Source of the DNA: Azorinus chamasolen
Lineage: Eukaryota > Mollusca > Bivalvia > Cardiida > Solecurtidae
Direction of reading: 5' to 3'
Assembly: GCA_963576725.1 (NCBI GenBank)
Contig: OY755241.1
Span: 25,332,449-25,396,448 of the forward strand
Length of the DNA: 64,000 nt
Each line of letters starts with the position of its first letter. Positions within the stretch are counted from its first letter, which is position 1. Positions 49,851 through 59,185 of this stretch are shown here, piece after piece. The translations under genes were made by a program, and so were the position numbers. The notes under the pieces are model-generated. The model was given only the letters and a program-made list of their open reading frames with translations. It was not told the origin of the DNA and did no database searches.

Positions 49851-49989
49851 GTGGCTCTGTCAGTTTTAGTAAGATTGGAGCAAGGATTTCATCCAAAGCA
49901 GCTTTTTGTTCAATAAAATCTTGTGTTGTAGCCCCTGGGTTGCTCTCCACCCACTCCGCTCGTTCTTTACAGGAATTCAGGGCAATAGT
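49851..49989 (-). CDS. ANKRD45: ANKRD45, fourth exon
   Basis: Poly-pyrimidine acceptor TTTTTTTTTGCCATAG and donor GTAAGT. Encodes TIALNSCKERAEWVESNPGA TTQDFIEQKAALDEILAPIL LKLTEP (46 residues) plus one base. In ANKRD45 from other animals the domain after the ankyrin repeats has the same pattern: an Ala-Cys-x-x-Lys/Glu motif, a Glu-Trp-(Val/Leu)-Glu motif, a helical Glu/Gln-rich stretch and Pro-Ile. Entry phase 0 matches exon 3. Likely a helical C-terminal segment; ANKRD45 is associated with cilia/flagella and cell division in vertebrates. Confidence 0.88.
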
Positions 49990-50208
49990 CTATGGCAAAA
50001 AAAAAAGTTTGATTTTCATGATGTTACACCAACCCTAAGTATTCAGACACACTTACGGCACAGGGCTGCAGATAAGAAATGTATTGAGAAAATATTACAT
50101 TATTTCTATGTCTCCCCTAGGCAATTCTAGTGAGTTACAGCAACAGAGGGCCTAATTGACTGAGAAATAAGAGATTTTTATAGATCTGTACACATCTAAT
50201 CTACAGTC

Positions 50209-50272
50209 CAGAGTGTAGATCCAGATCAAACTGCTTCTAAAGGAGCAATTCAGTCTTGGTCTACACTATTTG
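50209..50272. mobile_element. Family H palindrome, decayed
   Basis: CCAGAGTGTAGATCCAGATC and CTTGGTCTACACTATTTGC with CTGCTTCTAAAGGAGCAATT. Confidence 0.55.
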
Positions 50273-50350
50273 CTATTACATCAGTCTAATCTAAAGTTAT
50301 CAAAATTGTGCCAACTTGGTTATTCAGATTCACAAACCAATGGAGAGCAG

Positions 50351-50456
50351 AGAATTGGGTCCAAGGTTATAAAACTTCTGAGTCTGAGATCATTCTCAAG
50401 TGTCTGACCAATGAGATGCTTAAGTGAAAACATGTTTATATGAAAGACAGAGTTAA
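50351..50456. mobile_element. I2 half element joined to a B1 right end
   Basis: GGGTCCAAGGTTATAAAACT, GATCATTCTCAAGTGTCTGA, then AACATGTTTATATGAAAGAC with AGAGTTAA, the tail of a B1 element. The TTAA at 50453 starts the next B1. Confidence 0.55.
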
Positions 50457-50703
50457 CCCTTTCCCTCATATAAACGCGTTTTCACGCATTTACAAACAGA
50501 GAAGACCCAGATCAGACAGCTCCTATAGGAGCTGTCTGATCAGAGTCTGCTCTGTTTGCTAATGAAAGTTGATAGGTCTGTTTCTTTACTTTCTAAAATG
50601 GCTACAATGTTCCACCTTCCATATTTCATTATAACTATTTTGACCATGAATATTCAGTAGGTATTGAAATTTGGAATAAACATAGGACAGCGAAAGAGTT
50701 ACA
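50453..50703 (-). mobile_element. Family B1 TTAA element, complete, inverted
   Basis: TTAACCCTTTCCCTCATATA to ACAGCGAAAGAGTTAC; palindrome 50491-50558 with symmetric GACAGCTCC / GGAGCTGTC arms. Confidence 0.82.
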
Positions 50704-50807
50704 TGTAAGCCTACAGAGCAAGTGTTCACTGATAGATTATTTATTGTTTATCAAATTTAGAGCAGATTTTCTAGCTTCCATGTGTTTTCAAAGACATAAT
50801 TACAGTG

Positions 50808-50876
50808 TAAAGCAATTTGGACTCTGATGAAATCAGGAGTGCATCTGTGTCTCATCTGGATCTAAACTGTTTGCAA
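50808..50876. mobile_element. Family C palindrome, decayed
   Basis: GTAAAGCAATTTGGACTCTG and GGATCTAAACTGTTTGC. Confidence 0.5.
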
Positions 50877-50929
50877 ATGTAATCACAGAATTGCCTGTAC
50901 CAGGATATTTTATAATGTTTATTACCACT

Positions 50930-51146
50930 GAAATTGAATCACTTTTTTATCCTTCTGACACTTAAGCAACAGAGTAGACCCATATCAGATGGCTCCTGTA
51001 GAAGTTGTCTAATCAGGAGATGTTCTGTTTGCTTTTGTGATTCTAGAGGCTACTACATCGCAAATCAACCCTGTGTGCAAATACCATTACAGAAAAAAAT
51101 CATGATGTCAAAACTTCCGACATGAATATTCATCAAATACAGGGTT
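50930..51146 (-). mobile_element. Family B2 element, decayed, inverted
   Basis: Palindrome about 50966-51033 (GCAACAGAGTAGACCC, GATGTTCTGTTTGC), then CGACATGAATATTCATCAAA and CAGGGTTTTG. Confidence 0.55.
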
Positions 51147-51418
51147 TTGAAAGGTTTTACTGTACTGTGATATACATGTGTCATACCATACAGTGATATG
51201 TACATGTGTCATACTGTACAGTGATATACATGTGTCATACTGTACAGTGATATACATGTGTCATACTGTAGAGTGATTTACATGTGTCATACTGTACACT
51301 GATATACATGTGTCATACTGTAGAGTGATTTACATGTGTCATACTGTACACTGATATACATGTGTCATACTCTACACTGATATACATGTGTTATACCGTA
51401 CAGTGATATACATGTGTT
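51147..51418. repeat. 26-bp minisatellite, about 10 copies, after an E-like end
   Basis: GAAAGGTTTTACTGTACTG (an E-type terminus) is followed by units TGTCATACTGTACAGTGATA plus TACATG. It lies 17 bp beyond the donor of ANKRD45 exon 3. Confidence 0.88.
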
Positions 51419-51434
51419 ATATATATAAACCAAC

Positions 51435-51529
51435 CTTATCTTCCTTTGACAACCTGCCTTGAACTTTTTCTGGGTCTTGGACAGTTTCCTGTGTGGATTT
51501 AACAGTGTCAAGCAGTGCCACCTTGGCTT
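51435..51529 (-). CDS. ANKRD45: ANKRD45, third exon
   Basis: Acceptor TTGCTATTACAG and donor GTTGGT. G + AA gives Glu, then 31 codons: AKVALLDTVKSTQETVQDPE KVQGRLSKEDK, ending in phase 0. The segment LDWAEA formed with exon 2 and the ending KEDK before TIA (exon 4) reproduce the ANKRD45 layout (ECVxxLDWA..., LxKEDK). Charged helical linker between the ankyrin repeats and the C-terminal domain. Both junction phases agree. Confidence 0.88.
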
Positions 51530-51582
51530 CTGTAATAGCAACATAAATACTTCAGTACCCGCGGCCATAGATAATTGGATTG

Positions 51583-51735
51583 TATTTCAAATGCTAAAGT
51601 TGTCAATTCGACCACCACCAAACCCTATGATGCGACTACTCCTGACAATCCTCTCTTCAAGACAATTCTAAAGAGTAGTTTTGTGGAGTAATAAAGGAGA
51701 TATTCTTGAATAAATTTTAATTTGATAAAATGTAA
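51583..51735 (+). mobile_element. Family A element, decayed
   Basis: CACCACCAAACCCTATGATG, GACTACTCCTGACAATCC, GACAATTCTAAAGAGTAG and TATTCTTGAATAAATTTTAA, in family order. Confidence 0.6.
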
Positions 51736-51822
51736 GATTCTTTTCATTTAGACTATACCCATGAGCAATGAAGAAATCTCTATAACAGAATTATTCAAAT
51801 ACAATGCATTGCAATGGAAATA

Positions 51823-52033
51823 CAGTAGAACCTGTCTTAAGCAGCCACAGCCATTCATTCATTGGGCATAGGAATATTAAAAAGCAAATGGTTGCTTAAT
51901 GCAGGGCAAAAGTAGGGCAGAAAGCTCCTATAGGAGCTTTCTGCATTACTTTTGAGCTGCATTAAGCTACCGCCTGCCTTACTGACCCATAATTAGATCT
52001 CTTTTTTATGGCTGCTCAAAGCAGGTTCTCCTG
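51823..52033. mobile_element. Family E element, complete
   Basis: TA before CAGTAGAACCTGTCTTAAGC; right end CAAAGCAGGTTCTCCTG. Palindrome 51887-51978, centre AAAGCTCCTATAGGAGCTTT. Confidence 0.8.
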
Positions 52034-52136
52034 TGTAACATTTGATCAAGGTTTACACCGTTTGACACTCATATAGTACTTCAAATATTATCACTTATGT
52101 ATAATTTGAGTGTTGATCTGATATGATATCATGTTT

Positions 52137-52396
52137 CTTATCCCTTTACTCCATGAATACTTGTATTCATGTAAGAAATAAATCGGCATTATGAATATGG
52201 ATTAGTTTATTTTTTTATAACTGCAGTCATGAACACTGGAAATTTTGACAATGGCAGAAACTGTAGACTCATATCTGTATAATTCCATAAGCAAACAGAG
52301 CAGACCCTGATCAGAGGGCTCTTGTAGGAGCTGTCTGATCCGGGTCTACTCTGTATGCAAAAGGCATAGAAAGGTGTATTTATGGAGCAAAGTGTT
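52137..52396 (+). mobile_element. Family B2 element
   Basis: CTTATCCCTTTACTCCATGA to TTTATGGAGCAAAGTGTTAT (TTAA mutated on both sides). Palindrome 52291-52361. Confidence 0.75.
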
Positions 52397-52416
52397 ATGC
52401 AACAGTGCTCTTGGGT

Positions 52417-52677
52417 TTAACCCTTTCCCTGTTCTATGTTTATTCCAAATTTCAATACCTACTGCATATTCATGTACAAATTAGGTACATGTATAATGAA
52501 ATATGAATGGTGCAACATTGAAGCCATTTCAGAAAGTAAAGAAACAGGTCTATCAAATTCCATTAACAAACAGAGCAGACCCTGATCAGATGGCTCCTAT
52601 AGGAGCCATCTGACCTGGGTCTACTCTGTTTGTTTTCTAGATGTGTGAAAATGTGTTTATATGAAGGAAAGGGTTAA
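52417..52677 (+). mobile_element. Family B1 TTAA element, complete
   Basis: TTAACCCTTTCCCTGTTCTA to TATGAAGGAAAGGGTTAA; palindrome 52566-52632 followed by a small TTTTCTAG insertion. Confidence 0.84.
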
Positions 52678-52748
52678 CAGAAATGAAAGAAACAAATAGT
52701 TGTAGTAGACAATTGTTGCAGAATTGTTACTTAGTGTTGAAAACATCA

Positions 52749-53016
52749 ACCCTTTACCCGTTGAATACTCATGTCAGAAACAATGGCATCATGAATATTA
52801 ATTAGATTATTTTTGTAATGGCATATGAATACAAGAAATTTTGGCTCAGACAGAAACTATAGAATCATATCTGTATATACACATGTATATTAAACCATAA
52901 GGGAACAATTCAGACCCTGGCACTGATGCCTATACTATGTATTACTAAGCTGCCTGACCTAGGTCCACCTTGTTTGCAAAAACATGAAAAGGTATCTATA
53001 TGAAGTAAAGGGATAA
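52749..53016 (+). mobile_element. Family B2 element with decayed palindrome
   Basis: TCAACCCTTTACCCGTTGAA to TATGAAGTAAAGGGATAA. The palindrome zone (52899-52980) retains CAATTCAGACCCTGGCAC and CTAGGTCCACCTTGTTTGC only. Confidence 0.65.
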
Positions 53017-53041
53017 ACATTGTGCCTGATTAATACAGTAC

Positions 53042-53209
53042 CTGCCCAATCCAGGTAGTCAACACATTCAGAGTGGTTGTATCGTAGAGCCGTCTCTCGT
53101 GCCCTCTCGCCATGCACATTCCTCTGTTGCAGATTAGTGTTAGATTCAACCAAAACTTTAATCACATTAAGTCTGTTCCAAGCAGCAGCATGGTGTAGGG
53201 CACAAAAAC
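53042..53209 (-). CDS. ANKRD45: ANKRD45, second exon (ankyrin repeats)
   Basis: Acceptor CTTGACCTTCTGCAG and donor GTACTG. Completes Gly (G + GT), then FCALHHAAAWNRLNVIKVLV ESNTNLQQRNVHGERARETA LRYNHSECVDYLDWA, ending with one base. Contains an ankyrin repeat (x-x-ALHHAAAWNRLNVIKVLVE) and the start of another (GERARETALRYNHSECVDYL). The ERARE...(Y)xxxECVxxLDWA signature identifies ANKRD45 specifically rather than ankyrin proteins in general. Confidence 0.92.
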
Positions 53210-53294
53210 CTGCAGAAGGTCAAGAAAATGTCAAAATGCATAATAGGTTAACCTTTACCCAAACACACACACACAGTGAACCATTGATACAGCA

Positions 53295-53540
53295 TTAACC
53301 TAGTCCCTGTTGAATGTTCATGTAAGAAATAATGACATCATGAGTAGCTATTAGCTGAATTTTAATAATGTAAAATTTTTAAGGGAAGTTTTTCCTCTGG
53401 CAAAGACTAGAATCAGATCTATATCATGTCATAGGCAAACAGAACAGACCCTGATCAGATGGCCCCTACAGGAGTCGGCTGATATGTGTCTACTCTGTTT
53501 GTAAATGCGTGTAAAGGTGTTTATATGAAGTTAGAGTTAA
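53295..53540 (+). mobile_element. Family B2 TTAA element, complete
   Basis: TTAACCTAGTCCCTGTTGAA to TATATGAAGTTAGAGTTAA; palindrome 53434-53502. In the first ANKRD45 intron. Confidence 0.78.
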
Positions 53541-53709
53541 AATCAATGATAAGCTGAACATTAGAAAATAATTTTATTTAAAATTGGATAAATTTAAAAT
53601 GGACACTGTTCCTTTCATTGACAGAGTATTTCGAATAATTTAGATGAAAACGTGTGCTATTTAGTATTACATTACTCATTTGTATTCACAGGTAAAGAGA
53701 AAATAGTGT

Positions 53710-53868
53710 GATCATGGTCTGCTCTGTTTGCTTATGAAATTTGATAGATATGTTCCTTTGGTTTCTAAAATGGCTACAATGATCCACCTTCCTTATAACT
53801 ATTTTGTCCAAGAATATTCAGTACGTATTAAAAATTGGACTAGATATAGAACAGGGAAAGGGTTGAAT
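53710..53868 (-). mobile_element. Partial family B1 element, inverted
   Basis: TGATCATGGTCTGCTCTGTT, then TCTAAAATGGCTACAATGAT and ATAGAACAGGGAAAGGGTTG; left half absent. Confidence 0.62.
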
Positions 53869-54041
53869 TTATTGACAGAATATACAAGGATTATAATTGT
53901 CACTGTTTCAAAACGGGTTTTTCTGACATTAGCCTTTTTCAGGACATGATTTACCATTTACTCCATTTACATTAATTATGAATTATGAACTCTTGCATCA
54001 AAAGTATTAAACAGAAGATTTTACTGTATATGTCATGTAAC

Positions 54042-54130
54042 AAGAGGTACTGGAGCAAGGCCGGGGCTCGAATCAGGGATACCCACTTACAGGGAAAGAG
54101 CTCTAGCGACTGAGCTATCTGGACCGCTTA
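54042..54130 (-). repeat. tRNA-derived SINE head (tRNA-like)
   Basis: On the - strand GATAGCTCAGTCGCTAGAGC is a good A box and CTGATTCGAGCCCCGG a good B box, 35 nt apart, as in tRNA genes. The acceptor-stem halves (GGTCCAG and CTTGCTCC) do not pair and the anticodon stem is poor, so it is a SINE head or tRNA pseudogene, not a working tRNA gene. Confidence 0.55.
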
Positions 54131-54382
54131 CATGTTTTTCACCCAGTACTTGTATCTGACCTGTTAAACAAATGGCATTAAGTTGAGCATCTGTAACATA
54201 TCAGCAAACTGAACAGGCTCTGATCAGACAGCTGTTACAGGAACACTTTGAGCTTGGTCTACACTGTTTGTAAAGGTGTCTCTATAAAATTAAGGTAAAT
54301 GAAAATGATTTAGTGATCTACCCTTCAAAGTTCCCTCATTAAGTCATTTTATTAGTGTTACAGTATCCAATCAATTTGTCAC

Positions 54383-54671
54383 CTTTTGGTGTAACAGCAT
54401 TTATATCTGAACCCCTTTGTATTAACTCCTTCATCATGTCAACTCTTCCAAGTGTTGCTGCTATATCAAGTGGTGACTTTCCATCACCATCCCTCTCATT
54501 TATAAGCTCTGCTATTGTTTCTTTATACGGGTCGCTATCATCCTCAAAGCTTTTGGTTAGTCGTGGAATGTCATTTTTTAAAACACAATGTGTAACAATA
54601 GTTGTGTTTGGAAGAAGCACTTCAGGCTCTTCAACTGGTTCCTCTGGTACTTCTGCTTCTGTTTGTGTCAT
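54383..54671 (-). CDS. ANKRD45: ANKRD45, first coding exon
   Basis: Starts at ATG 54671 and ends AAAAG before donor GTGACA; 96 codons plus one base. Acidic N-terminus (MTQTEAEVPEEPVEEPEVLL), then a helical stretch LKNDIPRLTKSFEDDSDPYK and an ankyrin repeat DGDGKSPLDIAATLGRVDMM KELIQRGSDINAVTPKG continuing into exon 2. The five exons give a 238-residue protein, somewhat shorter than the roughly 260-280 residues of vertebrate ANKRD45. An acidic start followed by ankyrin repeats is normal for the family. The first Met has no upstream in-frame alternative before non-coding sequence. Confidence 0.9.
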
Positions 54672-54830
54672 GTTGTTGTATGCTATTTAATCACAAAACA
54701 ACAATGCTTGCTCTTTGATCGACAACTCAACGGCCAGTTTCAATTTCAATGAGAAATCCCCGTTACTCCAAAACAAATGACGTCATTAACGGAAGTTGAT
54801 AACAACTAGTTTGATTGGTTTACAAGGAAG
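54672..54830 (-). promoter_or_regulatory. Putative ANKRD45 promoter with CRE and CCAAT motifs
   Basis: A full CRE palindrome TGACGTCA lies at 54778-54785, about 110 bp upstream of the ATG, and an inverted CCAAT box at 54814-54818. No TATA box seen. Motif match only. Confidence 0.35.
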
Positions 54831-55146
54831 GTAATCCCCATTTAAAACTGTTTCGTTCCGAGTGTAACCGTATACCTATCGAATCGTCCTAAGTTATTGT
54901 GACTGTAGATATGTGAATTACATACTTTCAACTACACAGTTAACTTGGCACTATTCAAAATCTTCGTGATATTAACAGAGTCTTACATGCCTCTCATATA
55001 CTATATTTATTATATTTCTTCTTTCTTTTTTCTGTTTTATTAAATTTGTAATTTCATAAATATCCTAACTTGCAATTTAATCGGATAATTATTTTTTACA
55101 AGCTAAGAAAAGTTCAGTCTATAACAATTATCGTCTGCTTCAAATC

Positions 55147-55396
55147 TTAACTCTTCTCTTGCTGAATTTTAAAATACATTTCTCCTTCTTTACCCATTCC
55201 CTGTTGTATAATTACATATACCTTCACTGTGTACAAGTATTTCGCTGTGCAACCACTGCTGTGGAGTGCTCTGGTTGCACAATCAACTTGTAAATAGTGC
55301 AGACCCTGGTGAGACAGCTCCTGCAGGAGCTGTCTCATCTGGGTCCTCACTATTTACGGGTAGGTATATTGACGTGAATAGCAAGCGAAGGGTTAA
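55147..55396 (-). mobile_element. Family F TTAA element, complete, inverted
   Basis: 250 bp, TTAACTCTTCTCTTGCTG to AGCAAGCGAAGGGTTAA; palindrome 55290-55357, centre GCTCCTGCAGGAGC. Confidence 0.86.
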
Positions 55397-55440
55397 AATA
55401 ACTATGTTTTATTTCTCTGCAATGATTAATATGGTCAAAG

Positions 55441-55506
55441 TGTCAAACAGTTTGGATCCTGATGTCACAGTAAGCAGCGTCTCATTTGGATCCAAACAGT
55501 TTGCAT
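55441..55506. mobile_element. Family C palindrome
   Basis: GTGTCAAACAGTTTGGATCC pairs with GGATCCAAACAGTTTGC; the inner arms are replaced by GATGTCACAGTAAGCAGC. Confidence 0.58.
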
Positions 55507-55859
55507 GCATAGGTTGAATACGTGTATCTGCTATGATTTCCATTATGCGGTAAATTAATGAACGGGGCTGCAAGTTTCTTATAAGTTATTATTGTATTAA
55601 TTTATAATCATAACATTTAATATTATTAATTTGAAAATAGACTGCATGCCGCTCCTTGTCATATACACTACACACAGTTAAGACCGCGATGGAAACAATG
55701 GTTGATTTCCCCTTTCTTTTGTTAGTTTAGTTTAAACAAATTTTATTTCAGTGATGATTGAAAGGGGTTGGGCCACATGTTCTACCAGCATTAGTTACGA
55801 CCCTTCCCCTACAAACTTATCATTGCAAATGAATGCTTGACAATATATAAACAAAAATG
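55507..55859. other. No gene or repeat recognised
   Basis: AT-rich, no supported feature. Confidence 0.4.
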
Positions 55860-55990
55860 TGAAGAATATGAAGAATGAGAAAAAGAAGAAAAAAGTGGAA
55901 GAAGAAGAAGAATATGACTGTATATATTAGCAATCACATCAAGAAGAAGAAGAAGAAAAGAATTAAGAAGAAGAAGAATGAGAAGATATT
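55860..55990. repeat. GAA-rich simple repeat
   Basis: Interrupted GAA/AAGAAG tract in two blocks. Confidence 0.85.
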
Positions 55991-56134
55991 TGGCAATATA
56001 GTGGTTAGGCTATTTTAAAGTGACTGCTGCTACTGCTATTTATGTAATTTGTAATTTGACATGATAATTGATATGTAATGTAATTGATATTGGTTTGTCA
56101 TGTAAAATGAACATTGTACTGAACAAATCTATTT

Positions 56135-56300
56135 ATATATAATTCAGATCGAGGTCCAGATCGATAAGATGAGTAAATGAAAACATTTTCAAAGAAGTAC
56201 AATTTAACCCATATGTTGTGATCACTGTTTAAAAACGTCTCGAAGAGACGATTCTGAAAAGTGGTTATAATATAGGGTTTCACCTTAAATTATCTGTAGC
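56135..56300 (-). mobile_element. Family A element, complete, inverted
   Basis: GAGGTCCAGATCGATAAGAT left, ATTATCTGTAGCTCTGT right. Palindrome with ATGTTGTGATCACTG and GTGGTTATAATATAGGG arms and CTCGAAGAG centre. Confidence 0.7.
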
Positions 56301-56857
56301 TCTGTACTCACGTTTTCATCACTAGCAGCTGATAATTCCAGACCTATAGATGGCATACACTAGCAACTTTGGGGAAATAACAAGGGTATAAAAGCAGGAG
56401 CATTGACATACGTCAAGCAGACAGCAAGATAAGCATAAAAAGGATAAATTGCATGTAAAGTAAAGTTGCATGTATTTGGAAATAAGAATGTGTCACAAAT
56501 TAACAAGTATAGCTAAGTGATAATCACATACATGCCTAGACCACCTTAATTACATTTTGCTGAAATACGAAACATGTGGCAGAATCATTATGGGCAAAGC
56601 GCATAACGTTCGACGCAAGGTGTAAATTAAGATGACTTCGACGTTGTTATTGCACGACAGCTACTGGATAATAAACTAGGGCAGTGCCTAAAGTTAAGAT
56701 GATTTTAAATTCATAAAAAAAAATGTGCAGTACTCTCATCTAGTTTATACTTTGCAGTAGGCCGCCTAGTAGTGTCGAAATATCAGAACTGTCTGAAATG
56801 TTGATACATATACCTTTATTACCGGTATCAGATCAGGATGAAATATTTGTTTAATGA
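56301..56857. other. No gene or repeat recognised
   Basis: No exon evidence and no similarity to the other repeats in the window. Confidence 0.4.
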
Positions 56858-56938
56858 TGCTGATGATGATGATGGTGGTAGTGGTGGTGGCGGCGGCGGC
56901 GGTGGTGGTGGTGATGCTGGTGCTCGTGATAGTGGTGG

Positions 56939-56976
<38 letters not shown>

Positions 56977-56992
56977 ATTATCATTATTATTA
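56858..56992. repeat. ATG/GGT/GGC trinucleotide repeat
   Basis: GATGAT, GGTGGT and GGCGGC triplets in series, then ATTATT. The poly-Ile/Thr frame on the - strand is an artefact. Confidence 0.93.
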
Positions 56993-57139
56993 TTCACTAT
57001 CACCATAATTGAATTAATGAATGATCGAATGAATTACTTTATTTTACGATGGTAGCTCAGTTAATCAAAAGACTAATCTCCCTCGAGGCTCTCAAAATAA
57101 GTACATTTTATACAATTTAACACATTTAAACAAATAAAG

Positions 57140-57270
57140 AGCATAATAATAGAATATTCAACTGCAGAATCATATCTATAGTATTTCAAAAGCAAACAGA
57201 GCCGATCCTGATCAGATGGCTCCTCTATTTGCAGAAGTGTAGAAAGGCGTAGTTATGGAGTAAAGGTTAA
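57140..57270 (+). mobile_element. Family B2 element, palindrome half lost
   Basis: GCAGAATCATATCTATAGTA, GCAAACAGAGCCGATCCTGA, CTCCTCTATTTGCAG, then TTATGGAGTAAAGGTTAA. Confidence 0.62.
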
Positions 57271-57363
57271 TAATTAAATTACTTTGAGTGGCAGTTGTAG
57301 AAAGATGATACTGAACATGTATCTATACACTTGCACTGTGCAGCACAAGCACTATGTACAGTA

Positions 57364-57562
57364 CAAACTCGATACTTCGAAATTTTAGTACAGAAGAATT
57401 TGCACCCTTTTAAGCAGGTGGCTACTTAATGCAAGGTAAAAGTCATGCAGAAAGCTCCAAGGGGAGCTTTTCACATGACTTTCACCCTGCATTAAACTGT
57501 CACCTGTCTTAAATATCAATAATGATAAGTATATATAAGTTTGGAAAATCGAGGTTTTACTG
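57364..57562. mobile_element. Pogo-type family E element
   Basis: Left end worn (AAACTCGATACTTCGAAATT), right end AAAATCGAGGTTTTACTG then TA. Palindrome 57415-57508. Confidence 0.75.
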
Positions 57563-57699
57563 TATTTTTGCCCCGACAAAATAGGAGGCATAACGTTTTG
57601 TACTGTGTTTCAGCACTGATTCTGACCGCAGAAAAATAAAATATAGCCTGACAAACAGTACACAAACAATTGCAGTATGACAAAGTCAAGCCTGTTTTA

Positions 57700-57868
57700 A
57701 TTCTTTACTCCGTGACCTTTTGGCCATGGCAGAAACTACAGATCGAGTCAGATCTATATTGTTACATCAGAAAACAGAGCAGACCAAGATCAGACAGTTC
57801 TTACAGGTGTCTAATCTGGGTCTATCCCATTTGCAAAGGCATCAAAAGCGTATCAATGATATGATTAA
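57700..57868 (+). mobile_element. Family B2 fragment
   Basis: TTCTTTACTCCGTGACC, GCAGAAACTACAGATCG, AAAACAGAGCAGACCAAGAT and GGGTCTATCCCATTTGC. Confidence 0.55.
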
Positions 57869-57904
57869 AGATTTATTATTCCGTAATTTAAACTCGATCT
57901 TTTC

Positions 57905-58060
57905 AGATGGGCAAATTACTGCTTAATTACAAAGTTGAAAGACATGATCCCAGATAAGCTTTCTGTATTACCTTTATCCTGCATTAAGCTGTCACCTGTC
58001 ACCAATATCTTTATTGGTCACCGAGTATGACACTTGTTTACATTAATGTTCGAATTAGCG
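57905..58060. mobile_element. Family E fragment
   Basis: CAAATTACTGCTTAATTAC, AGCTTTCTGTATTACC, CCTGCATTAAGCTGTCACCT. Confidence 0.5.
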
Positions 58061-58493
58061 GTTAATTTGTCTTATATTTTGATTAATCGACATATCCGCA
58101 AATTTTGCCCGCATACTAAATCACCGGCAGACGGCCTTGGTTCTATACATGTTCCAAAGATCATAAAACGAGAATGACAGAAAGTCTCTATTTTTGTTGT
58201 GTTTAGATGCCTTAAATGGATTTTTAATGTTTTATTTAATTTGAAACTTTATTAATTTATTTAAGCTCAACAACGTTGCAAATATGTTTAAGGCAGTAGG
58301 TGAGTATCCGCTTGCTAAATTATGATCGAAAATTCAATACATGAAAATGTGGGTGGGGTATCCATACAGAAAGTGTCAATTTATAACATGATGATTAAAA
58401 CGGTCCATTAACAGTATGCCAGGGGTGTTATGCTTGAATCATTCATGTTATAAAATGATTCATGAAACGTTCAAATGGTGATTCTATATTCAG
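58061..58493. other. No gene recognised; flank of the LTR element
   Basis: Non-coding. The five bases before the LTR (ATTCAG ends at 58493) would be one side of its target duplication; the other side is outside the window. Confidence 0.4.
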
Positions 58494-59013
58494 TGTAACA
58501 AACTAACAAATTTGCTCCAAGTTCTGGTCAATCAGAGCTGTAAATACAAAATTTATTTACTGTAGAGTTGGTGTTCTACATCTACCGATCTACACTCACC
58601 AACCAAGTACTGATTATGACTGAGCTAGCCTATGTATAGATTTTTACTGACCTTGATTCAATTTCTTTCACCAAACCCTATCTTGCTAGTGCTACTACTA
58701 CTCACAGGGGTAAGGCACGTTTGAGTCAGTATATGTATATTATAGCGATTTCGAGCATTCAATATAATAATACAGTTATACAATCTTAAACTAGCCTACT
58801 TACCAGTCTTGAGTATGTCTCAAACCTCTTATAATTTACGTCTTATTTCTTATCTAATGGATCTTGATTCAGCATCCAATATGTCTTCTCCTATTCGCGC
58901 GCTAGTCCCTCTCCCAGCATTCCTAGTCTAACCCTTGGGCGGAAGTTACGTAACCTCCGGTTTTCGTAATGAACCTTAAAGGGCGTAATGGAATGCTAGT
59001 GCTTATCACTACA
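58494..59013 (-). mobile_element. 3' LTR of a Ty3/Gypsy element
   Basis: On the - strand it follows a purine tract (AAAACGGGGGAGAG), begins TGTAGTGATAAGC and ends GTTTGTTACA, giving 520 bp with TG...CA ends. Contains a TATAAGAGG-like box and an AATAAA-type signal (GTAAATAAATTTTG) near its end. The 5' LTR is outside the window, so length and ends are inferred. Confidence 0.6.
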
Positions 59014-59185
59014 CTCTCCCCCGTTTTATTTGAAGAGCGATATTATGGGGGGTCTTAACATATTTCACTAGGCATTTGGTAAATGGCACCAAACCCAAAC
59101 CAGACAATGGCATAGTGTATAAGACACAGTTTACTTACCACTTCCCCAGGATGGCCACGTCTCCTTACATCCCTTGATGGTCCCC

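Noticed and set aside
54042..54130. Functional tRNA gene
   Set aside because: A and B boxes are good but the acceptor stem does not pair and the anticodon stem is weak.
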